A stretch of DNA of 64,000 nt from JBBROS01 sp038229135 (GCA_038229135.1 JBBROS010000002.1:1-64000); one strand, 5' to 3'. Shown: positions 16,585-25,516, counted from the first letter of the stretch. Notes: generated by a model not told the origin, from the letters alone. Numbers and translations are program-made.

Positions 16585-16815
16585 CTACGCGGGTCGGCCC
16601 TCGGCCCGGGTGCGTGTGCGGCCCGTCACCATCCGCTCGTGCAGAGTCCGGATCGTCCGGGACCCCGTCGTCGTGCACAGGAATGGCAGCGCCGCATGCA
16701 CGAGGCAGGCGAACCCCCCCACGATCATCGCGAACCCGAAGCTTGAAGCCACCGCGAGGTGCTCGCCATAGGTTTCACCGACCGCGTGCGGGTGTTCGGT
16801 GAACGAGATCGACAT
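16585..16815 (-). CDS. DUF6356-like small membrane protein
   Basis: A 76-residue protein with HPHAVGETYGEH near the N terminus, one hydrophobic stretch (about residues 24-47) and TTGSRTIRTLHERM after it. This pattern matches the DUF6356 family of short proteobacterial membrane proteins of unknown role. The start at 16815 is supported by AGGAG nine bases upstream; the longer frame to 16995 would overlap the divergent Lrp gene. It converges on the DUF1178 gene with a ten-base gap. Confidence 0.78.
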   Translation of the reverse strand: MSISFTEHPHAVGETYGEHLAVASSFGFAMIVGGFACLVHAALPFLCTTTGSRTIRTLHERMVTGRTRTRAEGRPA

Positions 16816-16932
16816 CGGGCGTTGCTCCTGGTTCGAGGGAGCGCCGATCATGCCGGTCCGGGCATGGGAAATGTTTGCGTTGTCGAGCCGAGTTGCGGAT
16901 ACTCGCGGCATCCCGATCCTACGAAGGCGCTC

Positions 16933-17430
16933 TTGCCGGAAAAATCCACCGCCTCGGTGCCGCTCGACGCGATCGACATGCGCATCCTCGACCAATTGCA
17001 GCAGGATTGCACGTTGCCCGTGGCGGAGTTGGCCGAGCGCGTCGGCATCTCCGCGTCACCCTGCTGGCGCCGGGTGCAGCGCCTCGTCGAGGGCGGCGTG
17101 GTCCGTGCCCGCGTGGCCCTGCTCGAGCCGGGCCGGGTCAACGCCGGGGTGAACGTGTTCGTCGCCATCCGCACCAACCAGCACGGCGCCGCCTGGGCCA
17201 GCGCCTTCTGCGCCTGCGTGATGGACATGAAGGAGGTGGTCGGCTTCTACCGCATGGCCGGCCAGGTGGACTACATGCTCCACGTCGTCGTGCCCGGCAT
17301 CGACGCCTACGACGCGGTGTACAAGCGCCTCATCGCCAAGATCGACCTCTATGACGTGAGTGCGAGCTTTGCGATGGAGGTGCTGAAGTCCACGACGGCG
17401 TTACCGCTGGACTACGCGCCGCGGTCATGA
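16933..17430 (+). CDS. Lrp/AsnC family transcriptional regulator
   Basis: A 165-residue DNA-binding protein with an N-terminal winged helix (LDAIDMRILDQLQ, then the recognition segment ISASPCWRRVQRL) and a C-terminal RAM ligand-binding domain. Members bind amino acids and act as local or global regulators. The TTG at 16933 has GAAGG five bases upstream and gives the family's usual length; an ATG at 16864 would add 23 residues. The target is not shown by context: it is divergent from the DUF6356 gene and converges on ubiG. Confidence 0.88.
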   Translation: MPEKSTASVPLDAIDMRILDQLQQDCTLPVAELAERVGISASPCWRRVQRLVEGGVVRARVALLEPGRVNAGVNVFVAIRTNQHGAAWASAFCACVMDMKEVVGFYRMAGQVDYMLHVVVPGIDAYDAVYKRLIAKIDLYDVSASFAMEVLKSTTALPLDYAPRS

Positions 17431-17466
17431 CTGGAGCGCCGCTCCTCCGAACCAACGTGGTCCCGA

Positions 17467-18189
17467 TCACGCCGCCTGGAGACACGCGATGTAGTTGATC
17501 CCCAAATCCCGCGACAGCGCCCAGCGCCGCGCCCGCAACTCGTAGGTCATCCCCGCCGTCGCCACCATCCGCAGCCCGGCCTTCGTGGCCAGCGCCCCGA
17601 GCTCCGACGGCGTCACGAAACGCGACCAATCATGCGTGCCCACCGGCAGCATCCGAGCGATGTATTCGGCCCCCACCTTGGCCACCGCGAGCGACCGCGC
17701 GGTGCGGTTGATCGTGGACACGAACACCCTCCCGCCGGGCTCGAGCAAGGTGGCCAACGAGAGCAGGAAGGCAGCCGGGTCGGCCACATGCTCGATCACC
17801 TCCAGCGCCGTGATCGCGTGAAATCGCGCCTCCTCCCCCGCCAGCGCCTCCGCCGTCGCTACGCGATACTCCACCGCGACACCCCCGGCCTCCGCATGGG
17901 CCCGCGCCGCCGCTACCACCTCCGCCGCGGCGTCGATGCCCAGCACGGCGTGCCCCAGCCCCGCCAACGCCTCGGCCGCCAACCCGGCGCCGCACCCGAT
18001 GTCCAGCACGCGTAAGCCCGCCTCGAGCCGCGCGTCCACCCAGCCCACGCGCACCGGGTTCATGGCGTGCAGCGGGGCCATGGGGCCCGCCGGGTCCCAC
18101 CAGGTCGCCGCCAGCCGGTCGAACCGCGCCACCTCGGCCGATATGACCGAAGACCTTGGAACCGAAGACCCGGTCATGTTGCCCCTCAT
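17467..18189 (-). CDS. ubiG: Ubiquinone biosynthesis O-methyltransferase
   Basis: It methylates hydroxyl groups on the ubiquinone ring using S-adenosylmethionine. The 240-residue protein shows the family N terminus (VARFDRLAATWWDP, then a PLHAMNPVR motif), the SAM-binding LDIGCGAGLAAEAL near residues 62-75, ALEVIEHV, and the C-terminal INYIACLQ. An alternative start is the ATG at 18177. It is divergent from lysC, a conserved alphaproteobacterial arrangement. Confidence 0.95.
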   Translation of the reverse strand: MRGNMTGSSVPRSSVISAEVARFDRLAATWWDPAGPMAPLHAMNPVRVGWVDARLEAGLRVLDIGCGAGLAAEALAGLGHAVLGIDAAAEVVAAARAHAEAGGVAVEYRVATAEALAGEEARFHAITALEVIEHVADPAAFLLSLATLLEPGGRVFVSTINRTARSLAVAKVGAEYIARMLPVGTHDWSRFVTPSELGALATKAGLRMVATAGMTYELRARRWALSRDLGINYIACLQAA

Positions 18190-18260
18190 ACGCTCCGCCG
18201 GTATGTGATCGGGGCCGCCCGTGCACGCAAGCTCCGGGGGGCGTGGAGGTCGACTGGACT

Positions 18261-19490
18261 TTGGCGCGGATCGTGATGAAGTTCGGCGGCACCTCGGTGG
18301 CCGACCTCGACAGGGTCCGTGCAGTGGCCGCCCGTGTTCAGCGGGAGGTGCAGGCCGGGCACGAGGTGGCGGTGGTGGTGTCCGCCATGTCCGGCGTCAC
18401 GAACCAGCTCGTCGCCTGGTGCCAGGCGCTGAGCCCGCTGCACGATGCGCGGGAATACGATGCCGTGGTGGCCACGGGCGAACAGGTCACGAGCGGGCTG
18501 CTGGCCATCGCGCTGCAGGCGCTGGGCGTGGAAAGCCGCTCCTGGGCCGGCTGGCAGATCCCGCTCCGGACGGATGGCGCGCATGGCCGCGCCCGGATCG
18601 AGGCGGTGGAGGGTGCTGCCCTGCTCGAGGCCATGGCGCAGGGCCAGGTGCCCGTGGTCGCCGGGTTCCAGGGCATCGCCGAGGATGGCCGGGTCAGCAC
18701 GCTGGGTCGCGGCGGCTCGGACACCTCCGCCGTGGCGCTGGCCGCAGCACTGCGGGCCGATCGGTGCGACATCTACACGGACGTGGACGGCATCTACACG
18801 ACGGACCCCCGAATCGTCCCGCGTGCGCGTAAGCTCGGGAAAATCGCGTATGAGGAGATGCTTGAGCTGGCCTCCGTAGGCGCCAAGGTGCTGCAAACCC
18901 GCAGCGTGGAGCTGGCCATGAAGCAGCGCGTGCGCGTACAGGTGCTGAGCTCTTTCGAAGACAGTTCGGGCGAAGACATCCCGGGCACGCTGGTGGTGGA
19001 CGAGGACGAGATCGTGGAACAGGCAATCGTATCGGGCATCGCCTACTCGCGGGACGAGGCGAAGATCACGCTGCGGCGCGTCCCGGACCGCCCGGGGATC
19101 GCTGCGACCATCTTCGGCCCGCTCTCGGCCGCCAACGTGAACGTGGACATGATCGTCCAGAACGTCTCGGCCGACGGCACCACGGACATGACCTTCACCG
19201 TCGGCCGCAGCGACCTCGCGCGCGCCTCGGCCATCCTCGCCGCCAACGCGGAGGCGATCGGGTCGGCCACCGTTCTCACGGACCCGGACGTGGCCAAGAT
19301 CAGCGTGGTGGGCGTCGGCATGCGCAGCCACGCGGGTGTCGCCAGCACCATGTTCAGCACGTTGGCGGCCAAGGGGATCAACATCCAGGTGATCTCGACC
19401 TCCGAGATCAAGGTCAGCGTGCTCATCGGCGCCGAATACACCGAGCTTGCGGTGCGAGCCCTGCACACCGCCTACGGCCTGGATGCCTGA
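18261..19490 (+). CDS. lysC: Aspartokinase
   Basis: It catalyses the first committed step to lysine, threonine and methionine, the phosphorylation of aspartate. The 409-residue protein has the N-terminal kinase signature MKFGGTSVAD, RGGSDTSAVALAAAL near residue 150, and tandem ACT domains at the C terminus that normally confer feedback inhibition. The start is probably TTG at 18261, which yields the common MARIVMKFGG N terminus and has GGAGG 11 bases upstream; GTG at 18243 is possible. The next gene overlaps its end by eight bases. Confidence 0.95.
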   Translation: MARIVMKFGGTSVADLDRVRAVAARVQREVQAGHEVAVVVSAMSGVTNQLVAWCQALSPLHDAREYDAVVATGEQVTSGLLAIALQALGVESRSWAGWQIPLRTDGAHGRARIEAVEGAALLEAMAQGQVPVVAGFQGIAEDGRVSTLGRGGSDTSAVALAAALRADRCDIYTDVDGIYTTDPRIVPRARKLGKIAYEEMLELASVGAKVLQTRSVELAMKQRVRVQVLSSFEDSSGEDIPGTLVVDEDEIVEQAIVSGIAYSRDEAKITLRRVPDRPGIAATIFGPLSAANVNVDMIVQNVSADGTTDMTFTVGRSDLARASAILAANAEAIGSATVLTDPDVAKISVVGVGMRSHAGVASTMFSTLAAKGINIQVISTSEIKVSVLIGAEYTELAVRALHTAYGLDA

Positions 19491-20511
19491 CGCCGCCGCC
19501 CTCGCCACCGGACAGGACCGGCTCGACCATCTGTGGTCGCGCGGCACCGCCTTCCTGGGCACGCGCCACGCCATCATGGGCGGCGCGATGAGCTGGGTCA
19601 GCGAGCGCACGCTCGTCTCGGCCATCAGCAACGCAGGCGGCTTCGGTGTCATCGCCTGCGGCTCGATGGGTCCCGAGATGCTCGCCGCCGAGATCGCCGC
19701 CACCCAGGCCCGCACCGCCTACCCGTTCGGCGTCAACCTCATCACCATGCACCCGGCGATCGAGGCGCTGATCGAGGTCTGCATCGGGGCCAGCGTGACG
19801 CACGTGGTGCTGGCCGGCGGGGTGCCGCGCGCACACTACCTGCGGCGCCTGCACGAGGGCGGCGTCCGCACCATCGGCTTCGCCCCGGCGCTGCCCATCG
19901 CGCAGCGCCTGGTCCGCAGCGGGGTGGACGCCCTCATCATCGAGGGCTCGGAGGCCGGCGGCCACATCGGGCCCGTGAGCCTCGGCGTGCTCGCGCAGGA
20001 GATCCTGCCGCACATCACGGATGTCCCGGTGTTCGTCGCCGGCGGCATCGGGCGCGGCGAGGCCATCGCGGGCTACCTGCGCATGGGGGCCGCCGGCGCC
20101 CAGCTCGGCACCCGCTTCGCCGCCGCAACGGAGAGCATCGCGCACGACAACTTCAAGCAGGCCTTCATCCACGCCCGCGCCCGCGATGCGCAGCCGAGTC
20201 CGCAGCTCGACCCGGGCTTCGCCGTCATCCCCGTCCGCGCCCTCGCCAACGACGGCATGGCCCGCTTCCTCGCGCACCAGGCGGAAACCATCCGGCAGGT
20301 GGCCGCCGGCGAGGTCACGCGGGAAGCCGGGCAGCTCGGCATCGAGCATTTCTGGGCCGGAGCCCTCCGCCGCGCCGTCATCGAGGGTGACGTGGAGCAG
20401 GGCTCCGTGATGGCCGGGCAATCCGTGGGCATGGTGCACGAGGTGCAGCCGATCGGTACCATCATCGACGAGCTGGTGGCCCAGGCCCGAAAGGCGCTGG
20501 CCGGACCCTGA
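19483..20511 (+). CDS. Nitronate monooxygenase-like flavoprotein
   Basis: A 342-residue FMN-dependent TIM barrel of the 2-nitropropane dioxygenase/NMO and FabK superfamily. An N-terminal segment with GGAMSWVSE, a central EGSEAGGHIGP near 160, and GGIGRGEAIAGYLRMGAAGAQ are the FMN-binding hallmarks. Members oxidise alkyl nitronates or act as enoyl-ACP reductases; the activity here is uncertain. It overlaps lysC by eight bases, so it is co-transcribed with it. Confidence 0.88.
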   Translation: MPDAAALATGQDRLDHLWSRGTAFLGTRHAIMGGAMSWVSERTLVSAISNAGGFGVIACGSMGPEMLAAEIAATQARTAYPFGVNLITMHPAIEALIEVCIGASVTHVVLAGGVPRAHYLRRLHEGGVRTIGFAPALPIAQRLVRSGVDALIIEGSEAGGHIGPVSLGVLAQEILPHITDVPVFVAGGIGRGEAIAGYLRMGAAGAQLGTRFAAATESIAHDNFKQAFIHARARDAQPSPQLDPGFAVIPVRALANDGMARFLAHQAETIRQVAAGEVTREAGQLGIEHFWAGALRRAVIEGDVEQGSVMAGQSVGMVHEVQPIGTIIDELVAQARKALAGP

Positions 20512-20604
20512 CGCCAGGGCGGGCGGGCACGAGGCGCGGCCCCCACGCACCGTATGGCCGCAGCCTGCACCTGGCCGCCCCAACTTGGCCGCCCCCAACT
20601 CACC

Positions 20605-20637
20605 GCCCGAACGATACGACACCCGGCGCGTTCGGGC
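20605..20637 (+). other. Hairpin immediately before the CDF start codon
   Basis: A nine-base inverted repeat (20605-20613 with 20629-20637) closes three bases before the ATG at 20641. It could be the 3' hairpin of the lysC/NMO transcript or could mask the ribosome-binding site of the CDF gene. Confidence 0.4.
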
Positions 20638-20640
20638 CGA

Positions 20641-21585
20641 ATGGCCCACGGCACCAGAACCACCATCTACGCCGCACTCGCCGGCAACCTCGCCATCGCA
20701 TGCACGAAGTTCGGTGCCGCCTGGTGGACCGGCAGCAGCGCCATGCTCAGCGAGGCCATCCACTCGCTGGTGGACACCGGCAACCAGCTGCTCATGCTCC
20801 ACGGCCTCCGCCGCTCGCGCCGCCCGGCCACGCCCGAGCACCCGTTCGGCTTCGGGCTCGAGCTGTATTTCTGGACCTTCGTCGTCGCCATCCTCATCTT
20901 CGGCCTCGGCGCCGGCGTGTCCATCCTCGAGGGCATCGACAAGATCCGGCACCCGGGCGAGGTCGAGTCCCCCTGGGTCAACTACGCCGTGCTCGGTGTC
21001 TCCATGGTGTTCGAAGGCGCCACCTGGTTCATCGCCTTCCGGACCTTCCGCGCCCAGAACCGCCACCACGACGTGCTCGAGGCCGTGCAGCGCAGCAAGG
21101 ACCCGAGCGTGTTCACCGTGCTGATCGAGGACAGCGCCGCCCTCGCCGGCCTCGCCATCGCCGCCGCCGGGCTGGCCGGCGCACAAGCGCTGAACCTCCC
21201 CTGGCTCGACGGCGCCGCCTCCATCCTCATCGGCCTTCTCCTCGCCGGAACCGCAACCTTCCTCGCCCGCGAATGCAAAGGCCTCATGCTCGGCGAAGCC
21301 GCAGACCCCACCCTCCAAACCGCACTGCGCCGCATCGCCACCGACCACGACGCCATCACCGGCGTGAACGAAGTGCTCACCATGCACTTCGGCCCCACCG
21401 ACATCCTCGCCCTCCTCAGCCTGGACTTCCAGAACAGCCTCTCCGCCGAAGCCGTGGAAACCACCGTCAGCACCATCGAACGCCGCATCAAGCACGACCA
21501 CCCCACCGTCCGGCGCATCTTCGTGGAAGCGCAGAGCCGGGAGGGGCATTTGCGGGCACAGAGGGAGGTTGCGGGCGAGGGGTGA
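20641..21585 (+). CDS. Cation diffusion facilitator, ZnT9-like branch
   Basis: A 314-residue membrane protein of the CDF superfamily. The second-span metal site reads HSLVD near residue 42, but the fifth span has LIEDSAALAG instead of the usual HxxxD, as in the SLC30A9 (ZnT9) branch. HPFGFGLELYFWTF and KDPSVFTVL are also typical of that branch. Transported ion and direction are not certain. It differs from the CzcD-type gene at 8084 and lacks a His-rich tail. The ATG at 20641 begins the conserved region. Confidence 0.87.
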   Translation: MAHGTRTTIYAALAGNLAIACTKFGAAWWTGSSAMLSEAIHSLVDTGNQLLMLHGLRRSRRPATPEHPFGFGLELYFWTFVVAILIFGLGAGVSILEGIDKIRHPGEVESPWVNYAVLGVSMVFEGATWFIAFRTFRAQNRHHDVLEAVQRSKDPSVFTVLIEDSAALAGLAIAAAGLAGAQALNLPWLDGAASILIGLLLAGTATFLARECKGLMLGEAADPTLQTALRRIATDHDAITGVNEVLTMHFGPTDILALLSLDFQNSLSAEAVETTVSTIERRIKHDHPTVRRIFVEAQSREGHLRAQREVAGEG

Positions 21586-21636
21586 TCGGGCGGAGCAATG
21601 CAAGCAAATCGCTCCTTTGTGAGGCTGATCTCTTGA

Positions 21637-22125
21637 CTACGGAAACACGCGTGTCAGCCTTGGATCGTACAGCCACCGGCGCACCTTCGACGCGGTGATG
21701 CTAGCGCTGCTCGGATGGGCTGGGTTTATCAGGAGGCAAAATTCCTCCGGCACAATAGACGACGGGATCAACAGGATTGTCGAGCTTCCGCTCCGCAACC
21801 ATGCTGTTCCGAGGCCGATGCTTGCCCGGCCTGAAGGCTGGGCATCCCAGCCGACTGGCAGGCTCGCCGAAGTTTCATGTTGCGCAGCGGCCCAGACCGT
21901 ATCCGGTATCTGGATTTCGACAAGATAACGGTTCAGTGGAAGGCCGCCCGCACCGAGGTGCACGAGCGTTTCGAGACAAGCGAGCGAACGATTCTCGGCG
22001 GCGTAGACGGTCGCAAGGCCCTTCTCGTTCCATCGCCCGCCCGTTAGCTCCGCGCCTTTCCCGCGTAGGTCATCAGCCTCGTAATCCGGAGTATCGACGC
22101 CGATCCGATAAACCAGCCTGCTCAA
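21637..22125 (-). CDS. RES-domain toxin of a RES/Xre toxin-antitoxin module
   Basis: A 162-residue protein with the RES domain: VYRIG at the N terminus, GGRWNEKGLATVYAAE near residue 30 and LACLETLVHL after it. Characterised RES toxins degrade or modify NAD+ and arrest growth. The start is TTG at 22125, overlapping the antitoxin stop (TTGA), so synthesis depends on antitoxin translation. The longer frame to 22245 only reads antisense-frame sequence within the antitoxin gene. Base composition is visibly less GC-rich than the flanks, suggesting acquisition. Confidence 0.9.
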   Translation of the reverse strand: MSRLVYRIGVDTPDYEADDLRGKGAELTGGRWNEKGLATVYAAENRSLACLETLVHLGAGGLPLNRYLVEIQIPDTVWAAAQHETSASLPVGWDAQPSGRASIGLGTAWLRSGSSTILLIPSSIVPEEFCLLINPAHPSSASITASKVRRWLYDPRLTRVFP

Positions 22126-22733
22126 GCGTAAGCGCCGCTCTGCATCTGCGCGAGTAGCTGGGAAACCAAGGCCTGACCGGTCATCGTGTCCATGAGGTCG
22201 AGGGGACGCGCGCCACCGAGTGCGGGAACGGGCGAACTCATCCAAGTCGACAGCCAGGACGAAGCATCGAAGCCGTCGGCGTTGCCGGAGGCCCTGACGA
22301 TTGTCTGCACCTGCCCAAGCAGGCGGCCCACCCCGAGTACTCGCTCGCCCTCCGCGGTCGAGAGCGCTGCGTTATTCTTGGCCTTCCGGTTCACGGTCGC
22401 TATGGCGATCTGCAACGCACTCAGCGCCTCCCCACGAGGAAAGTGCAACTGCCCGAGGATGCTCTTGGCATCGCGAGCGCCAAGGCCACTTCTCAACCAA
22501 CCGACCTGCGCCAAGACGGACGCCTCGTAGAGGTTTACGAACCCCTCCTCGGTCGGCTTGAACCAGCTAGCCAAGCTCCTTGTTTTGCCGGTCGCACTCG
22601 ATCTCGCCTGCAGTTTGTCGGCGACCTTTTCCTTCACGGTCAGCTCGCGTTTTTTTGCTGTGACCTGTGAACCTCTTTTCCCGCTCGCCGAGCCTTTTGG
22701 TCCACCTGGCAATGTCGTCTGAATACGGGCCAT
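22122..22733 (-). CDS. Xre/MbcA/ParS-type antitoxin
   Basis: A 203-residue antitoxin whose last 50 residues (ending ALVSQLLAQMQSGAYA) match the DUF2384 toxin-binding domain that covers the RES active site. The N-terminal 40 residues are basic and low-complexity, followed by a helical Xre-like region around residues 60-120. It precedes and overlaps the RES toxin gene and should repress their shared promoter. The start at 22733 has a strong AAGGAG six bases upstream. Confidence 0.9.
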   Translation of the reverse strand: MARIQTTLPGGPKGSASGKRGSQVTAKKRELTVKEKVADKLQARSSATGKTRSLASWFKPTEEGFVNLYEASVLAQVGWLRSGLGARDAKSILGQLHFPRGEALSALQIAIATVNRKAKNNAALSTAEGERVLGVGRLLGQVQTIVRASGNADGFDASSWLSTWMSSPVPALGGARPLDLMDTMTGQALVSQLLAQMQSGAYA

Positions 22734-22744
22734 CAGCAGCTCCT

Positions 22745-22811
22745 TTGATCACATAATATGCTTGTTTGATCCGTTTGCAAAGTTGACTTGAGCAAGGCTG
22801 CGTTGATCACA
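22745..22811 (-). promoter_or_regulatory. Promoter and candidate operator of the RES/Xre module
   Basis: Reading the minus strand, TTGCAA (22780-22775), a 16-base spacer and TATTAT (22758-22753) form a plausible sigma-70 promoter ahead of the antitoxin gene. The hexamer TTGATC occurs on the plus strand at 22745, 22766 and 22803, and the first and third copies extend to TTGATCACA. These repeats around the promoter are good candidates for antitoxin binding sites. The region is AT-rich compared with its surroundings. Confidence 0.6.
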
Positions 22812-22966
22812 CACCCTGTGTCAGCTCAAGCCGACGCTTCCGTCCGCTAGAGCGACCTGCCTTGTCCTAAATGCACCTTACGCTCTCGGCCCATCGCCCC
22901 ACCCCCCACCTTCCCTCCCGCCCCAACCCGTCTACTCTCCCCCCCATGAACCGGAGTCTCACCTAG

Positions 22967-25210
22967 ATGCCCGGCACCCGCCGGCTGCTCGGCCGCCTGC
23001 GTGCGCTGATGGCGCGCGAGGGTGCGGACGGGGCCGCTCGCCTGCACGAGCTCACCCAGCTCGTCGCGGCCGAGATGGTGGCCGAGGTCTGCAGCATCTA
23101 CGCCATGCGCTCGGGGGACCTGCTGGAGCTCGCGGCCACCTTCGGCCTCAACCCGGACTCGGTCGGCCGCACCCGGCTCCGGGTGGGCGAGGGCATCGTC
23201 GGCCTCGTCGCCGCCACCGGCACGCTTCAAAATCTCCCGGACGCGCAGAACCACCCGGCCTTCGCCTACCGCCCCGAAACCGGGGAGGACCCGTATGCGA
23301 GCCTCCTCGCCGTGCCCGTCCGCCGCGGGGGGCGCACCTTGGGCGTGGTCGCCGTGCAGAACCGCCAGCCCCGGCGCTACGCCGAGGACGAGTGCGAGGT
23401 GCTGGAGACGGTGGCGATGCTGCTGGCCGAGATGCTCGCCACCGCAGGTGCCACGGACGGCGCCGAGCAGGGCGTGGCCGCCACCCTGCCCCGCCAGTTC
23501 GCCGCCGACGCGCTCGCCCCCGGCATCGCGATCGGCATCGTGGTCATGGCCGGCATCGGCGCCGCCCCCGGCCGCCTGCTTGCCGAGGACCCGGACGCCG
23601 AGCAGCGCCGCCTGGCGCAGGCCGCAAGCACCATGCGCCAGTCGCTCGAAGCCCTCATCGAGCAGCAGGGCGGCCCCACCTGGCACGCTCCGGAGAACGA
23701 GGCCTCGCGCGCCATCCTCGAGGCCACCCGCCTGGTCGCGGCCGATGGCGGCTTCCTCCGCCGCGTGCGGGACGCGGTGGCCGGCGGGCTCACGGCCGAG
23801 GCGGCGGTGCATCGCGTGACGAACGAGGTGCGCGGCCGCATGAAGCGCATCGCGGACCCCTACCTGCGGGAGCGCCTTTCAGACCTCGAGGACCTGGCCG
23901 ACCGCCTGCTCGCGGCGCTTGGCGGCAACGAGGCCGAAAGCGTGCCGCGCGGCGCCATCCTGCTCGCCCGGCGCCTCGGCCCCGCCCAGCTGCTCGACTG
24001 GCACGCGCGCGGCATCGGCGGCGTCATCATCGAGGAGGGCAGCACCGCCGGGCACGCGGCGATCCTGGCGCGCGCCCTCGGCCTGCCCGCCCTCGGTGGC
24101 GCCCGGGGGGTGCTGGACGCGGCCGAACCCAACGACCTCGTGGTGCTGGACGCCGATGACGGCCAGCTCATCCTCCGCCCCGATGGCGAGGTCCGCGCCG
24201 CCTACGCCCGCGCGCTGCAGGGCCGCGCCGAGGTGGAGGCCAGCTACGCGAGCCTCCGCAACCACCCCGCCCGCACCGCGGACGGCACGCGCCTGCAGCT
24301 GATGCTGAACGTGGGCCTTGCCATGGAGATGGAGCAGCTCGAAACCACCGGGGCCGCCGGCATCGGCCTGTTCCGCACCGAGATCGCCATGCTCGCCCGC
24401 GGCAGCGTGGCGGACGTGGCGGACCAGGCGACCATGTATGCCCGGGTGCTGGACGCCGCCGAGGGCCGCCCGGTGCGCTTCCGCACGCTGGACCTCGGCG
24501 GCGACAAGCTGCTGCCCGATGCGCCGCCCCCCACTGAGGAGAATCCGGCCATGGGCTGGCGCTCGCTCCGCGTCGGGCTCGACCGCCCGGCCCTGCTCCG
24601 CCGCCAGCTCCGCGCCCTCCTGCTCGCGGCCCAGGGGCGCCCCCTCTCCGTCATGTTCCCCATGGTCGCCACGGTCGCCGAGTTCCGCGCCGCCCGCGCC
24701 ATCCTCGAGGCGGAGGCGGCCCGGGTGCGGCCCGCCCCGGAGCGCCTGCACATCGGCGCCATGGTCGAGGTGCCCTCCCTCCTGTTCCAGCTCCCGGCGC
24801 TGATGGAACACACCGACTTCGTGAGCATCGGCACCAACGACCTCATGCAGTTCCTCTTTGCCGCCGACCGCGCCACCCCAGCGCTCGCCGCCCGCTACGA
24901 CCTGCTGAGCGCCCCGGCGCTGGACGCCCTCGGCCTCATCGTCGCCGCCGGCGCCGCGGCCGGGGTGGAGGTGTCGGTCTGCGGCGAGCACGCCTCCCGC
25001 CCGCTCGAGGCCATGGTGCTGGCCGCACTCGGCATCACCACCCTGTCCATGCCCGCCGCCAGCCTGCTGCGCATCAAGGCCATGATGGCCCGCGTGGACC
25101 TGGTGGAGCTGCGCGGCCTGTTGGAAGCCCTCCGCCGACACGACCGCGGGGCCGCGAGCCTGAGGGACCTGCTGACCACCTGGGCGCGCGAGCACGGGCA
25201 CATTGGTTGA
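22967..25210 (+). CDS. ptsP: Phosphoenolpyruvate-protein phosphotransferase, nitrogen PTS (EI-Ntr)
   Basis: This 747-residue enzyme takes phosphate from PEP and passes it to NPr in the regulatory nitrogen PTS. It has an N-terminal GAF domain (about residues 20-160), the EI N-terminal helical domain, the swivelling phospho-His domain with STAGHAAILAR (His near 363), and the PEP-binding barrel with GLFRTEIAML, SIGTNDLMQF and the catalytic Cys in VSVCGEHA. The GAF domain suggests sensing of a small ligand, glutamine in some relatives. Its neighbour in many relatives is lysC; here a toxin-antitoxin pair and two other genes intervene. Confidence 0.96.
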   Translation: MPGTRRLLGRLRALMAREGADGAARLHELTQLVAAEMVAEVCSIYAMRSGDLLELAATFGLNPDSVGRTRLRVGEGIVGLVAATGTLQNLPDAQNHPAFAYRPETGEDPYASLLAVPVRRGGRTLGVVAVQNRQPRRYAEDECEVLETVAMLLAEMLATAGATDGAEQGVAATLPRQFAADALAPGIAIGIVVMAGIGAAPGRLLAEDPDAEQRRLAQAASTMRQSLEALIEQQGGPTWHAPENEASRAILEATRLVAADGGFLRRVRDAVAGGLTAEAAVHRVTNEVRGRMKRIADPYLRERLSDLEDLADRLLAALGGNEAESVPRGAILLARRLGPAQLLDWHARGIGGVIIEEGSTAGHAAILARALGLPALGGARGVLDAAEPNDLVVLDADDGQLILRPDGEVRAAYARALQGRAEVEASYASLRNHPARTADGTRLQLMLNVGLAMEMEQLETTGAAGIGLFRTEIAMLARGSVADVADQATMYARVLDAAEGRPVRFRTLDLGGDKLLPDAPPPTEENPAMGWRSLRVGLDRPALLRRQLRALLLAAQGRPLSVMFPMVATVAEFRAARAILEAEAARVRPAPERLHIGAMVEVPSLLFQLPALMEHTDFVSIGTNDLMQFLFAADRATPALAARYDLLSAPALDALGLIVAAGAAAGVEVSVCGEHASRPLEAMVLAALGITTLSMPAASLLRIKAMMARVDLVELRGLLEALRRHDRGAASLRDLLTTWAREHGHIG

Positions 25211-25233
25211 CGCCGCAGGTTTTTGTAGATACA

Positions 25234-25243
25234 TGTCGTGACA
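25234..25243 (+). promoter_or_regulatory. Palindrome over the brnT start codon
   Basis: The ten-base inverted repeat TGTCGTGACA spans the GTG start at 25238, within the 27-base gap after ptsP. BrnA antitoxins autorepress their operon, and this could be part of the operator. Evidence is positional only. Confidence 0.35.
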
Positions 25244-25516
25244 GACATCCAGTTTGACCCGGCCAAGCGGCTGTCCAATCTGGCTAAGCATGGACTGGAC
25301 TTCCTCGACGCTCCGGAGGTGTTTGCCGGGCGCGTGCTGACCATCCCAGACCCGCGTGTCCGGTTCGAGGATCGTTACCTCACGCTCGGCCTGCTTGGCA
25401 CCCGGCGTGTCGTGATCGTGTGGACTCCGCGCCAAGACGCCCGCCGTATCATTTCCATGAGGTTTGCCCATGTCTCCGAAGCTCGCCGCTGGCTCGACGA
25501 CGAACCAGCCGGATGA
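25238..25516 (+). CDS. brnT: BrnT-family ribonuclease toxin
   Basis: A 92-residue type II toxin related to RelE-fold nucleases. The family signature is clear: an N-terminal FDPAKRLSNLAKHGLDF, a central DPRVRFEDRYLTLG, then the catalytic-region RRIISMRFAHVSEARRW. BrnT cleaves RNA and inhibits translation until bound by BrnA. The start is GTG, 27 bases after ptsP. The antitoxin gene overlaps its 3' end by 47 bases. Confidence 0.93.
   Translation: MTDIQFDPAKRLSNLAKHGLDFLDAPEVFAGRVLTIPDPRVRFEDRYLTLGLLGTRRVVIVWTPRQDARRIISMRFAHVSEARRWLDDEPAG

Noticed and set aside
18146..18171. Direct repeat ACCGAAGACC twice near the ubiG start
   Set aside because: Only ten bases long with a short spacer, inside the 5' end of ubiG; insufficient to call an operator.
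22126..22245. Longer N terminus for the RES toxin
   Set aside because: It lies entirely inside the antitoxin gene in another frame; the TTGA overlap start at 22125 fits the RES family length.
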